Assembly: GCF_014904815.1 (NCBI RefSeq)
Contig: NZ_JACZFR010000017.1
Span: 62,001 to 126,000, forward strand
Source: Microbulbifer taiwanensis
GTDB taxonomy: Bacteria; Pseudomonadota; Gammaproteobacteria; Pseudomonadales; Cellvibrionaceae
DNA: 64,000 bases
Direction of reading: 5' to 3'
Part shown: piece after piece, positions 35,859-44,434 of the stretch
Numbering within the stretch: position 1 is the stretch's first letter
Layout of the letters: each line of letters starts with the position of its first letter
Position numbers and translations under genes: made by a program
Notes under the pieces: model-generated
The model's input: the letters and a program-made list of their open reading frames with translations, nothing else
The model's database searches: none
Told to the model about the DNA's origin: nothing

Positions 35859-37051
35859 AGACATCCAACTATTACCTCAGGGCCGCGCGCATCATTGCCG
35901 AAAGCGAGGACCTGGTCGATCACTGCCTGCGTATCGAAAACGGCCGCATTGCCGACATCGCGGTGGCACCCGACGGTGAATTGCCGCTAATCGACCTGCC
36001 CGGTGCCACCCTGATTCCCGGCATGATCGACCTGCATATCCACGGTCGCGAGGGCTGCGACGTGATGGACGCGACCCCCGAATCCCTGGACACCATCTCC
36101 CGCTCCCTGGCCCGCCACGGCGTCACCGGCTTTCTCGCCACCACCGTGACCAGCAGCTGGGAGGAGACACTGGCCGCGATGGACAACCTGGGCCGCGCCG
36201 CCCTGCAAACCCAACCCGGCGCCCAGGTGCTCGGCGGCTACAGTGAGGGCCTTTTCTTTGCCTGCAAGCACAAGGGCGCGCACAACGAGCACTACTTTCT
36301 CACCCCCAGCCGCGAGCGCATGGATGCGCTGCTGGAGGCCTCCCACGGACAGCTGAAACTGGTGGCGCTGGCGCCGGAAGTGGAAGGGGCCATGGAAATA
36401 ATCCCCTACCTGACGGAAAAAGGCGTAAAGGTGATGCTGGGCCACACGGACGCCAGCTACGACCAGGCTGCGGCGGCACTGGGTGCAGGCGCCTGCGGCG
36501 GCGTGCACGTATTCAACGGCATGCGCGGTATTCACCACCGCGACCCCGGCTGCACCGGCGCCGTGCTGATGGAGGATGTCAACGTCGAGGTGATCGCCGA
36601 CGGCGTGCACCTGCACCCGGCGATACTGCAGATGATCTGCAAACTGAAAGCGCCGGAAAGAATCACCCTGATCAGCGACTGCATCAATGCCGGTGGGCTG
36701 GCGGACGGGCGCTATATGTTGGGGAAAATGGAGGTGCAACTCGAGCACGGCGTGGCCAGAACCGACAGCGGCTCCCTGGCCGGCAGCACCCTGACCCTGG
36801 AAAAGGCCGCAGCCAACCTGCACAAACTTGCCGGCATAGACTTCCGCGACGCGGTGCATATGGCCAGCCTGTCACCGGCGAAGTTTCTCGGTATAGACAA
36901 CCGGACCGGATCGATTGCGCAGGGGAAGGATGCGGATATCGCCGTACTCGACTGTGACGGGAATGTGCGGGCCACTCTGTACCGCGGCGAACTGATCTAC
37001 TGCAACGAAAAACTACGCGACCAGTTTGAAGGACAGTTAAAGGACATGTAG
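35855..37051 (+). CDS. agaA: N-acetylgalactosamine-6-phosphate deacetylase (NagA/AgaA family)
   Basis: A 398-residue amidohydrolase that would remove acetate from GalNAc-6-P. The metal site begins with His61-x-His63 in 'IDLHIHGREGCD'; 'GHTDASYDQA', 'GVHVFNGM', 'ADGVHLHP' and the Asp of 'LISDCINAGG' complete the NagA pattern. The 'DCINAGG' replaces the common 'DAT.AAG' of GlcNAc-specific NagA, which may fit the divergent AgaAII type (inference). Last gene of the agaS-kinase-deacetylase run (ATGA overlap). Its TAG stop codon lies inside a REP palindrome that begins at 37047. Confidence 0.9.
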   Translation: MKTSNYYLRAARIIAESEDLVDHCLRIENGRIADIAVAPDGELPLIDLPGATLIPGMIDLHIHGREGCDVMDATPESLDTISRSLARHGVTGFLATTVTSSWEETLAAMDNLGRAALQTQPGAQVLGGYSEGLFFACKHKGAHNEHYFLTPSRERMDALLEASHGQLKLVALAPEVEGAMEIIPYLTEKGVKVMLGHTDASYDQAAAALGAGACGGVHVFNGMRGIHHRDPGCTGAVLMEDVNVEVIADGVHLHPAILQMICKLKAPERITLISDCINAGGLADGRYMLGKMEVQLEHGVARTDSGSLAGSTLTLEKAAANLHKLAGIDFRDAVHMASLSPAKFLGIDNRTGSIAQGKDADIAVLDCDGNVRATLYRGELIYCNEKLRDQFEGQLKDM

Positions 37052-37123
37052 GAGCGGCCCATGGCCGCGATCATACTACGGGTTAACCCCGAACATCGAT
37101 CGCGGCCATGGGCCGCTCCTACA
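37047..37123. repeat. REP-like palindrome, TGTAGGAGCGG family (copy B, 26-bp arms)
   Basis: Arms 37047-37072 and 37098-37123 are perfectly complementary over 26 bases, starting TGTAGGAGCGGCC. The TAG within TGTAGGAG is the stop codon of the deacetylase gene (37049-37051). Loop of 25 bases. It could act as an mRNA 3'-end stabiliser for the aga operon. Confidence 0.92.
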
Positions 37124-37133
37124 ACTATTCTTT

Positions 37134-37200
37134 CGTCATTCCGGGGCAGGCCGGAATCCAGGTACCACCAATCTGGATACCGGCCTGCGCCGGTATGACG
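37134..37200. repeat. Palindromic repeat, CGTCATTCCGG family
   Basis: CGTCATTCCGGGGCAGGCC.. and ..GGCCTGCGCCGGTATGACG enclose an ATCCAG..CTGGAT inner pair. It directly follows REP copy B, in the convergent gap between the aga operon and metE. Confidence 0.85.
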
Positions 37201-37220
37201 AGCGAGGTCTTCATCAGGGT

Positions 37221-39455
37221 TCAGGCCAACTCTGCCCGCACGGCCCGCGCCGCCTCCACCATATTCAGCAGCGACGACCCCACCTCCGCCCAGCTGCGCG
37301 TCTTCAGCCCGCAATCCGGATTCACCCACAATTTCTCCAGCGGAATCACCTCGGCGATTTTCTTCAATCGCGCCACCAGCTCCTCCCGCTCCGGCACGTT
37401 GGGCGAGTGGATATCGTAGACACCGGGGCCTATGTCGTTCGGGTAGCCACCGTTCTTGCCGACAAAGGCGCGCAACAGCTGCAGATCCGAGCGCGCCGAT
37501 TCGATGGTGATGACATCCGCATCCAGCGCCACAATCGCATCCATGATCGCGTTGAAATTGCTGTAACACATATGGGTGTGAATCTGTGTTTCCGGCTTCA
37601 CTTCACTACACGTGTAGCGGAAACAGGCCACGGCCCAGTCAAAATAATTTTTATGCTCCGACTCGCGCAGCGGCACCCCCTCGCGCAGGGCCGGCTCGTC
37701 TATCTGGATGATACCGATACCGGCCGCCTCCAGGTCCAGCACCTCCTGGCGCAGCGCTTTCGCTATCTGCAGACAGCTCTCGGACCTGTGTACATCCTCG
37801 CGCGGGAAGGACCAGTTCAAGATGGTTACCGGACCGGTGAGCATACCCTTGACCGGTTTCTTGCTCAGGCCCTGGGCGTAGCTGCTCCACTCGACGGTCA
37901 TGGGTCGCGGCCGCGAGATATCGCCAAAGATGATCGGCGGCTTCACACAGCGGGAGCCGTAGCTCTGCACCCAGCCGTTGCCGGTGTGCACGAAGCCGTC
38001 CAGCTGCTCGCCGAAATACTCCACCATATCGTTGCGCTCCGCCTCGCCGTGCACCAGCACGTCCAGACCGAGAATTTCCTGGCGGCGTATGGCCTCGGCG
38101 ATTTCCGCGCGCAGGTGATCCCGATAGTCCTGTTCGGCCACTTCCCCGCTGCGGAATTTCCTGCGCACCTGGCGCAGCAGATCCGTTTGCGGGAAGGAGC
38201 CGATGGTGGTGGTGGGCAGCACGGGCAACTGCCAGCGCTCGGCCTGCAGGATTGCGCGCTCGGTGTAGGGCTGCTGGCGCCAGGTATCTTGCAGCTGCTC
38301 CGTGACGGCGGCTGCGCTCGTCGCCGCCACCTCCCCGGCAGCGTCCGCGACAGGATCCTGCTGCAGCAGTGTTTGCAACTCTTCCAGTTCACCCAACTTC
38401 TGGCGGCTGTAGGCGAGCTTCTGCAACTGCTGTGCCGGCAGTTTTGTCTCGGTTTCCAGGTCCACCGGGCAGTGCAGCAGCGAACAACTGGCGGACAGCC
38501 ACAGACGCTCGCCCAGCTGCTCCGCCAGCGGTTTCAACTGGCGCTGCCATTTGGCCAGGTCACCGCGCCAGACATTGCGACCGTTCAGCACGCCGACGGA
38601 CAGCACCTGGTTGTCGGCCAGCGCCTCCACCGCCGCGGGCAGCTCTTCCGGTGCGCGCACACAGTCGATATGTATTCCATCCACCGGCAGCGCGAACGCC
38701 AGCGACAGGTTTTCCCGCAGCGAAGAGAAATAGCTGGCCAGCAGCAGCTTCAGCTGCCCCGCCACGCTATCCAGTTTTTGATAAGAGGGTGCGAAGGCGT
38801 CGCGCCACTCGGCCGGCAGATCCAGGCCCAGTATCGGCTCGTCTATCTGCACCCACTCGACGCCGGCGTCGGCCAGCTGCTGCAGCAGCTGCCCGTAGCA
38901 GGGCAGCAGCTTCGGCAGCAGCGCCAGGGCCCCACCCTCGGCGCGACTGAGCCACAAGTAAGTGAGCGGCCCGATAATGACCGGTTTCACCTTGTGCCCA
39001 AGGGCCTGGGCCTCGCGCACCTCATCCAGCAGCCAGTCACTGGCCAGCGCAAATTGCTGGTCGTCGGTCAGTTCGGGGACCAGGTAGTGGTAGTTGGTAT
39101 CGAACCACTTGGTCATCGCACTGGCCGCCACCGGCTCACCGGAAGGCGCGCGGCCGCGGGCAGCGCGGAAGTACTGGTCCAGCCTGTTGTCCGCGGCACC
39201 CTCGGCGAAGCGCGCCGGCAGGGCGCCAAACAAGAGGGTGTGGTTCAGCACTTGGTCGTACCAGGCGAAGTCGCCCACGGTCACCAGATCCAGGCCGGCG
39301 TCCCTCTGCGCCTGCCAGTTGGCGCGACGTATGTCCGCGCCGACCGCCAGCAGTTCCTTTTGCGAGATGTCCCCGCGCCAGTAGGCCTCCTGGGCCTTTT
39401 TCAGTTCGCGGCCGGCGCCTATGCGCGGGTAGCCGAGGATATGTGTCTGTGCCAT
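37221..39455 (-). CDS. metE: Cobalamin-independent methionine synthase
   Basis: Transfers methyl from 5-methyl-THF-triglutamate to homocysteine, without B12. The 744-residue enzyme (E. coli 753) has two barrel domains. Zinc ligands are in 'THMCYSNFN' (His and Cys), a Glu between, and the distal Cys in 'NPDCGLKTR'. 'TTTIGSFPQT' marks the start of the catalytic half. It is divergent from metR, its usual activator gene, across 256 bp. I saw no B12 riboswitch upstream. Confidence 0.97.
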   Translation of the reverse strand: MAQTHILGYPRIGAGRELKKAQEAYWRGDISQKELLAVGADIRRANWQAQRDAGLDLVTVGDFAWYDQVLNHTLLFGALPARFAEGAADNRLDQYFRAARGRAPSGEPVAASAMTKWFDTNYHYLVPELTDDQQFALASDWLLDEVREAQALGHKVKPVIIGPLTYLWLSRAEGGALALLPKLLPCYGQLLQQLADAGVEWVQIDEPILGLDLPAEWRDAFAPSYQKLDSVAGQLKLLLASYFSSLRENLSLAFALPVDGIHIDCVRAPEELPAAVEALADNQVLSVGVLNGRNVWRGDLAKWQRQLKPLAEQLGERLWLSASCSLLHCPVDLETETKLPAQQLQKLAYSRQKLGELEELQTLLQQDPVADAAGEVAATSAAAVTEQLQDTWRQQPYTERAILQAERWQLPVLPTTTIGSFPQTDLLRQVRRKFRSGEVAEQDYRDHLRAEIAEAIRRQEILGLDVLVHGEAERNDMVEYFGEQLDGFVHTGNGWVQSYGSRCVKPPIIFGDISRPRPMTVEWSSYAQGLSKKPVKGMLTGPVTILNWSFPREDVHRSESCLQIAKALRQEVLDLEAAGIGIIQIDEPALREGVPLRESEHKNYFDWAVACFRYTCSEVKPETQIHTHMCYSNFNAIMDAIVALDADVITIESARSDLQLLRAFVGKNGGYPNDIGPGVYDIHSPNVPEREELVARLKKIAEVIPLEKLWVNPDCGLKTRSWAEVGSSLLNMVEAARAVRAELA

Positions 39456-39711
39456 TTCAATTCCCCAAAATCCATTGATCGTGCAGGCAAGACCTTACGA
39501 CTCACCCCAAAAGCTAATACCACGCCCCACGCATTGCGCTGGATTGCGGCCTGCGCCGCAATGACGACGGAGCAATAAACCTGTTCTCGTCATACCGGCA
39601 TCCGGTGTTCACCGGGCCATAGACGATTGTGAAACTCGGGGTTGATTCTGCGGCGACACTGTTATTCAATCAATTTCATATTTTTTGACCACAACATGAA
39701 TATTTCTAAAG
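39456..39711. other. metE-metR divergent intergenic region
   Basis: Should hold MetR-controlled promoters. I found no perfect TGAA-N5-TTCA MetR box; ATTCAATCAATTTCAT and TGAATATTTCTA near 39670-39710 are partial candidates. A degraded copy of the CCGGAATGACG repeat family lies at about 39540-39566 (GGATTGCGGCCTGCGCCGC then AATGACG). No small gene seen. Confidence 0.5.
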
Positions 39712-40632
39712 ATGATTGAACTGAGGCATTTGAGGGCGCTAACGATCCTGCGTGAGACCGGCAGCATGGTGCGCGCCGCCGAGCGGCTGCACCTGACCCA
39801 GTCGGCCCTGTCCCACCTGTTCCGCGAGATGGAGGATCGCCACGAACAGGCGCTGTTCGTGCGCAAGTCGCGCCCGCTGCGCTTTACCAGCGCCGGCCTG
39901 CGCCTGCTGCAGCTGGCGGATGAGGTTCTGCCGCGGGTGGCACTGGCACAACGGGACCTGGCGCGGCTGGCGTCCGGCCAGGCCGGGCGGCTGAATATCG
40001 CCATCGAGTGCCACAGCTGCTATCAATGGCTGATGCCGACCCTGGACAAATACCGGGATGACTGGCCGGAGGTGGAGCTGGACCTGTCCAGCGGCTTCCA
40101 CTTCGCCCCCCTGCCGGCGCTGGTGCGCGGCGACCTGGATCTGGTGGTCACCTCCAATCCCGACCCGGAACTGAAAGGCATCCACTACCAGCCCCTGTTC
40201 GGTTTTGAAATGGTGCTGGCGATCAGCCGCAAACACACCCTCGCGGAAAAAAAGCGTTGGGTGGCACCGGAAGAACTAAGCGGGGAAGTGCAGATCATCT
40301 ACCCGGTGGAGCGCGAGCGGCTGGATATCTTCCAGCACTTTCTCGATCCGGCCGGCGTCGAGCCCGCCGATGTGCGCACCGCCGAACTGACGGTGATGAT
40401 GGTGCAGCTGGCGGCCAGCGGCCGCGGCGTCTGCGCCCTGCCCAACTGGGCCCTGCACGAGTATTTACAGAAAGGATTTGTCGCGCAGCTGCGCCTGGGT
40501 GAGAAGGGGTTGTGGAGCACCCTCTACGCAGCGGTGCGCGAGGAGATGCTGGAGCAGGCCTATGTGGAGGATTTTCTGCAGACGGCGCGGGATACCTGTT
40601 TCGCCAACCTGAACGGCATTCGTGCGGTTTAG
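39712..40632 (+). CDS. metR: LysR-family transcriptional activator of methionine genes
   Basis: A 306-residue LysR regulator: N-terminal winged helix ('IELRHLRALTILRETGS', 'LHLTQSALSHLFREMED', split here as seen) and a two-lobe inducer-binding domain. MetR uses homocysteine as co-effector to activate metE in gammaproteobacteria. The divergent arrangement with metE and the family-like opening support the name. It ends in front of two palindromic repeats, and converges with the DEAD-box helicase gene. Confidence 0.93.
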   Translation: MIELRHLRALTILRETGSMVRAAERLHLTQSALSHLFREMEDRHEQALFVRKSRPLRFTSAGLRLLQLADEVLPRVALAQRDLARLASGQAGRLNIAIECHSCYQWLMPTLDKYRDDWPEVELDLSSGFHFAPLPALVRGDLDLVVTSNPDPELKGIHYQPLFGFEMVLAISRKHTLAEKKRWVAPEELSGEVQIIYPVERERLDIFQHFLDPAGVEPADVRTAELTVMMVQLAASGRGVCALPNWALHEYLQKGFVAQLRLGEKGLWSTLYAAVREEMLEQAYVEDFLQTARDTCFANLNGIRAV

Positions 40633-40635
40633 TGT

Positions 40636-40663
40636 CGTCATTCCGGCGCAGGCCGGTATGACG
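40636..40663. repeat. Short copy of the CGTCATTCCGG repeat family
   Basis: CGTCATTCCGGCGCAGGCC joined directly to GGTATGACG-type end: one half-element forming a single hairpin, just after the metR stop codon. Confidence 0.8.
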
Positions 40664-40687
40664 AGCAATCTAGCCCGGATACGACAA

Positions 40688-40708
40688 GGGCGAACACAAG
40701 GTTCGCCC
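40688..40708. repeat. Palindrome GGGCGAAC/GTTCGCCC
   Basis: Eight-base perfect arms (40688-40695, 40701-40708) with a five-base loop, in the convergent gap between metR and the helicase gene. Similar GGGGCGAAC palindromes are common in pseudomonad-like genomes (recollection). It may terminate transcription but lacks a T-run. Confidence 0.7.
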
Positions 40709-40736
40709 CTACGTGGCAACCGCTGTGCGCTAGCAA

Positions 40737-42488
40737 TTAACTCTTCGGTTTGCGCTTTTTCGGTTTGCCTTTACCCTGCGGTTTGCCGCCTGCCTCTTCC
40801 GCCTTGGAAATCTTCATCTCCCTGCCCGACACCCGCACCTTCTTCAGGTGCTGGAACACCTCCTTCGGCATGCCCTCGGGCAGGTCGACGGTGGTGTGGT
40901 CCTGGTAAATCTCGATGCGGCCGATATAGGAGCTGTCCAGATCCACCTCGTTGGCGATGGCACCGACAATATTGCCCGGGCGCACATTGTGTTCGTGCCC
41001 CACCTCGATACGGTAGCGCTCCATACCCTCATCCGGCGGCGACATCTTCTTGTCCTTGGCGAAACCTTCCTTTTTCCGGCCGCGCCCGCGACCCTCGAAA
41101 CCATCGCCACGCTCATGGCTGCCGTCGCGCTCGCGTCTTTCCCGGCGCGGCTTCTGCTCCACTTCCCTGACCAGCAGCGGCTGGTCGCCCTGGGCCATGG
41201 CGGCCAGGGCGGCGGCCACGTCCAGCGGATCTATTTCGTTCTGCGCCAGGTATTCCTCCACCAGCTGGCGGTAGGGGGCCAGGTCGGTCTGGCCCTCCAA
41301 AGTGCCGGTGATACGCTCGCGGAAGCGCTGCATGCGCGCGCTGTTGACCTGGGCCGCGCTGGGCAGCTCCAGCTGCTCGATCGGCTTCTTGGTGGCCTTC
41401 TCGATAATGCGCAGCATGCGGCGCTCGCGCGGGGCCACGAACAGGATGGCATCCCCCTCGCGCCCGGCGCGGCCGGTGCGGCCGATGCGGTGGATATAGG
41501 CCTCGGTATCGTAGGGAATGTCGTAGTTGATCACGTGACTGATGCGCTTCACGTCCAGGCCGCGCGCGGCCACGTCGGTGGCGACGACGATATCCAGCGC
41601 GCCCTTCTTCAGCTTGTCGATCACCGCCTCGCGCAGGTTCTGCGCCATATCGCCGTTCAGTGCCGCACTGGCAAAACCGCGCGCGGCCAGCTTGTCCGCC
41701 AGTTCCACGGTGCTGTTCTTGGTGCGCACGAAGATGATGGTGGCGTCCACCGGCTCCGCCTCGAGGATGCGGGTCAGCGCGTCCAGCTTGTGCAGGCCAC
41801 CCACCGGCCAGTAACGCTGGCGGATGGTTTCGGCGGTCTCCTGCTTGACGCGGATCTTGACCTCCACCGGCTCGCGCAGGTGCTCGCGGGCGATGCGCGC
41901 GATTTCCTTGGGCATGGTGGCAGAGAAGAGCGCTATCTGGCGCTCCTCGGGAATCTGCTCCAGCACCCACTGCACGTCGTCGATAAAGCCCATGCGCAGC
42001 ATTTCGTCGGCTTCGTCCAAAACCAGGGTCTTCAGGTTGGACAGGTCCAGCGTGCCCTTGCGCATATGGTCCATCACCCGCCCGGGTGTGCCCACCACCA
42101 GCTGCACACCGCGTCGCAGCTGCTGTATCTGGCCGCGGTAATCGGCACCGCCGTAGATGGGCGCCACATGGAAGCCCTTCAGATTGGCGGCGTAAGACTG
42201 GCAGGCCTCGGCCACCTGGATCGCCAGCTCGCGGGTCGGCGCCAGTACCAGCGCCTGGGGGCGCTTGTCTTTCAGGTCCAGCTGCGACAGCAGCGGCAGT
42301 GCGAAAGCGGCGGTCTTGCCAGTGCCTGTCTGCGCCTGGCCCAGCACATCACGGCCCTCCAGCAGGGAGGGAATCGTCTGCGCCTGGATTGGTGACGGTG
42401 TCTCGTAGCCCAGTTTCTGGACAGCGCTGAGGATTGAGGTCGGCAGGCCCAGCTGGTCAAAACCAACGGGATTAGGGGTATCGGTCAT
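40737..42488 (-). CDS. deaD: DEAD-box ATP-dependent RNA helicase (DeaD/CsdA type)
   Basis: A 583-residue helicase with motif I 'AQTGTGKT', Ia 'PTRELA', II 'DEAD', III 'SAT' and VI 'HRIGRTGRAGR', then a charged linker rich in Arg/Glu/Gly and a C-terminal DbpA-like RNA-binding domain ('RYRIEVGHEHNVRPGNIVGAI' region) with a Lys-rich tail. This order matches CsdA/DeaD, which aids ribosome assembly and mRNA turnover, especially in the cold. I place the start at ATG 42488; a GTG four codons upstream (42500) is possible and neither has a strong ribosome site. The 344 bp upstream may include a long cold-shock leader. Confidence 0.94.
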   Translation of the reverse strand: MTDTPNPVGFDQLGLPTSILSAVQKLGYETPSPIQAQTIPSLLEGRDVLGQAQTGTGKTAAFALPLLSQLDLKDKRPQALVLAPTRELAIQVAEACQSYAANLKGFHVAPIYGGADYRGQIQQLRRGVQLVVGTPGRVMDHMRKGTLDLSNLKTLVLDEADEMLRMGFIDDVQWVLEQIPEERQIALFSATMPKEIARIAREHLREPVEVKIRVKQETAETIRQRYWPVGGLHKLDALTRILEAEPVDATIIFVRTKNSTVELADKLAARGFASAALNGDMAQNLREAVIDKLKKGALDIVVATDVAARGLDVKRISHVINYDIPYDTEAYIHRIGRTGRAGREGDAILFVAPRERRMLRIIEKATKKPIEQLELPSAAQVNSARMQRFRERITGTLEGQTDLAPYRQLVEEYLAQNEIDPLDVAAALAAMAQGDQPLLVREVEQKPRRERRERDGSHERGDGFEGRGRGRKKEGFAKDKKMSPPDEGMERYRIEVGHEHNVRPGNIVGAIANEVDLDSSYIGRIEIYQDHTTVDLPEGMPKEVFQHLKKVRVSGREMKISKAEEAGGKPQGKGKPKKRKPKS

Positions 42489-42832
42489 TTCGGATTTCAC
42501 TTGATTCTACATAGGGGCCGGGCGGAAGCCAGGTGCCCAATCGGGTAACCATAGCTCACCGCAAAGTGTTGCTGGGCGTGGAGAATAAGCCCAGTCATAG
42601 CACCCGCTATTTCAAGCTCGTTCAACGCAGTACAGGGGCCTGTGGCGAGGAGGTCTGTTACCCAATTAGGCTGATGTCCCATTCAGGGGCCGATATGGGG
42701 CGGGGGACAAAAGGCCGCGCAGTCTATCAGGTTCGGCCGACGCGATACAGTCTAATTTTTAATCAGATAGTGAGGGAGATTTGTGCACAGCGGTCGTACA
42801 CAGAGAGGCCGGCTCTGCGGCTAGCGAGTAGC
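42489..42832. other. Gene-free region between kpsS and deaD
   Basis: 344 bp with no convincing coding frame. It holds repeated TTACCC-AATT/AATCGGGTAACC-like segments (around 42538 and 42658) that could pair, possibly part of a structured deaD leader. No terminator with a T-run was seen after kpsS. Confidence 0.4.
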
Positions 42833-44086
42833 TTAACCTGCTTCGGCTGCCGCAACGGCTGTGGAGGACGCAGACACTGCAACCTTTTGCCGCACCGGAA
42901 CAACATGCATCAGTCGACCCCAGGTATTATCGACGGTCTGGTCGATGTACTTGAAAAAACTGCCATCCAATTGCGTCATCTCATAGAGGTAGGTGTGGAA
43001 TCGCTTGAATAACCCGGCATCCACCGCATCGGCCTGCTGCCAGAAACTGGCGAGATCTCCTTGATGGGTCAGGCCCGGCATATCGTAGAGTGCCCGCCCC
43101 ATAATCTTGGTGGGTACGCGGTGCAGAAGGGCGGAAATGCCGACCGTACTGTTGATGGTGACCACGCCCTTGGTATGGTCCAGCAGGGTCGGCAGGTGCA
43201 GGTCGTGACAGTAAATCACCCTGCCGGTAACCCTATGCTGCGCCGCCAGGGCATCGATCAACTGCCGGTGGTGACTGAACCCCCGATCCATCGGGTGATG
43301 CTTGATCACCAGGACATCCTCTTCGGCTGCGTACCGCGCGAATGAGCTGATGACCACATCAATCGAGTGCTCGATCGAGAGCAGATCCGAATGCGTGCGT
43401 AACTGAAAGTCGTCGCGAGTCTGCAATGGAAACAGGTAGAAGCGGCCACCAAAGCGTTCCACCAACTGCGGTAATAGGGTTCGCTGGGTGATCTTATACA
43501 GTCCCTTGCGGAAGAAACTCCTCAGCCAGCACCCGGCTTCGGCCTTCCAGTCGCGATTGCGGTGGTGGTGGTAGTCGGGGAATTCCGATTGGGCGAGCCG
43601 CGCGGAAACATAGTAGCGGATGGCAAACCAGGCGCGCTGCCAGAAGGTCAGACCTACACGGAGGGAGGGCGTGCGTCCCCGAGGCTGATAAGCGTCAATG
43701 GCCTCCCGGGACCAGTCGATACCGGAGAAGGCGTTGACTCCGCCCCACTCCAATGTAACAAAATCCGGGCGCAGATATCCCTCTTCGAAGACCCCGAAGG
43801 CGATGCCCAGCTCATCGCAGACCTCCCGCGCCTTGCGGTGATAGAGGCGGCAATCACCGTACACGAACACCGCGTCCACGGCGTGCTCCAGCAGATAGGT
43901 GCGGAAATAGGCCGGCCAATCGCGGTCGTGCCCGGTAAAATCGGCCTGGAAATCGGCCCAGCTGAAATGCCGGTCACCACCATTGAAATTGATTTTATGC
44001 GTGACCACCCCGAAAGCGGAAAGCCTCTTAGCCAATTTGGCAAAGAAAGGACCGAGGGGGCCCTGTAAAAAAACAGCCGAAGACAT
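42833..44086 (-). CDS. kpsS: Capsule polysaccharide export protein KpsS-like (Kdo transferase)
   Basis: A 417-residue protein of the KpsS family, which adds the first beta-Kdo to phosphatidylglycerol when the lipid terminus of group 2-type capsules is built at the inner membrane. Seen are 'FLQGPLGPFFAKLA', 'GVFEEGYLRPDFVTLE', 'VIKHHPMDRG' and 'NSTVGISALLHRVPT', all family-like. GGGGGA lies five bases before the ATG. The last ~15 residues (Ala/Val/Ser-rich) look like an unconserved tail. kpsC lies two genes upstream on the same strand, with a PhyH-like gene between. The ABC exporter genes (kpsMTED) are not in the window. Confidence 0.92.
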   Translation of the reverse strand: MSSAVFLQGPLGPFFAKLAKRLSAFGVVTHKINFNGGDRHFSWADFQADFTGHDRDWPAYFRTYLLEHAVDAVFVYGDCRLYHRKAREVCDELGIAFGVFEEGYLRPDFVTLEWGGVNAFSGIDWSREAIDAYQPRGRTPSLRVGLTFWQRAWFAIRYYVSARLAQSEFPDYHHHRNRDWKAEAGCWLRSFFRKGLYKITQRTLLPQLVERFGGRFYLFPLQTRDDFQLRTHSDLLSIEHSIDVVISSFARYAAEEDVLVIKHHPMDRGFSHHRQLIDALAAQHRVTGRVIYCHDLHLPTLLDHTKGVVTINSTVGISALLHRVPTKIMGRALYDMPGLTHQGDLASFWQQADAVDAGLFKRFHTYLYEMTQLDGSFFKYIDQTVDNTWGRLMHVVPVRQKVAVSASSTAVAAAEAG

Positions 44087-44434
44087 GAATTCCCCCGATT
44101 ACCGGAACGTGGCCATTACCGATCCGGTAAGTTCCAGCCCACAAGGCACTAAGGCCGACAAGTCCACATAGCGGCCTGTGCCCATGGCATATATTGCAGG
44201 CTGTCCCCAATAGATGATTTATGCGTTATTACTGCTCAACTTCTGGTCCCAGCGCATCGCAACCGCAGACGCGCCAACCGCCAATTACAAATTGGATCCC
44301 CGTGCGGAGGCCGAAGTTTATCGATTATTCAACGCAATGTCTCGCCCATGTAATCGCATGTAATGACACTGGTTTGTCAGGGCACACTTACCTGCACGCC
44401 CTCGACAGCAGGAAAAAGCATTCCAACGGAAGAA
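44087..44434. other. Gene-free region between PhyH-like gene and kpsS
   Basis: 348 bp without a convincing coding frame. GC is lower than in the flanking genes. No palindromic repeat of the families listed elsewhere was recognised here, and no clear promoter could be picked. Confidence 0.4.

Noticed and set aside
39456-39711. Possible B12 riboswitch or SAM element upstream of metE
   Set aside because: No B12-box or SAM aptamer core seen; metR is adjacent and explains the control.
40622-41170. 182-codon plus-strand frame after metR
   Set aside because: Begins in the palindromic repeats and is antisense to the helicase 3' end; Pro/Arg/Ser-rich shadow frame.
42533-43012. 159-codon plus-strand frame in the deaD-kpsS gap
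   Set aside because: Half lies antisense to kpsS, no ribosome site, no family pattern.
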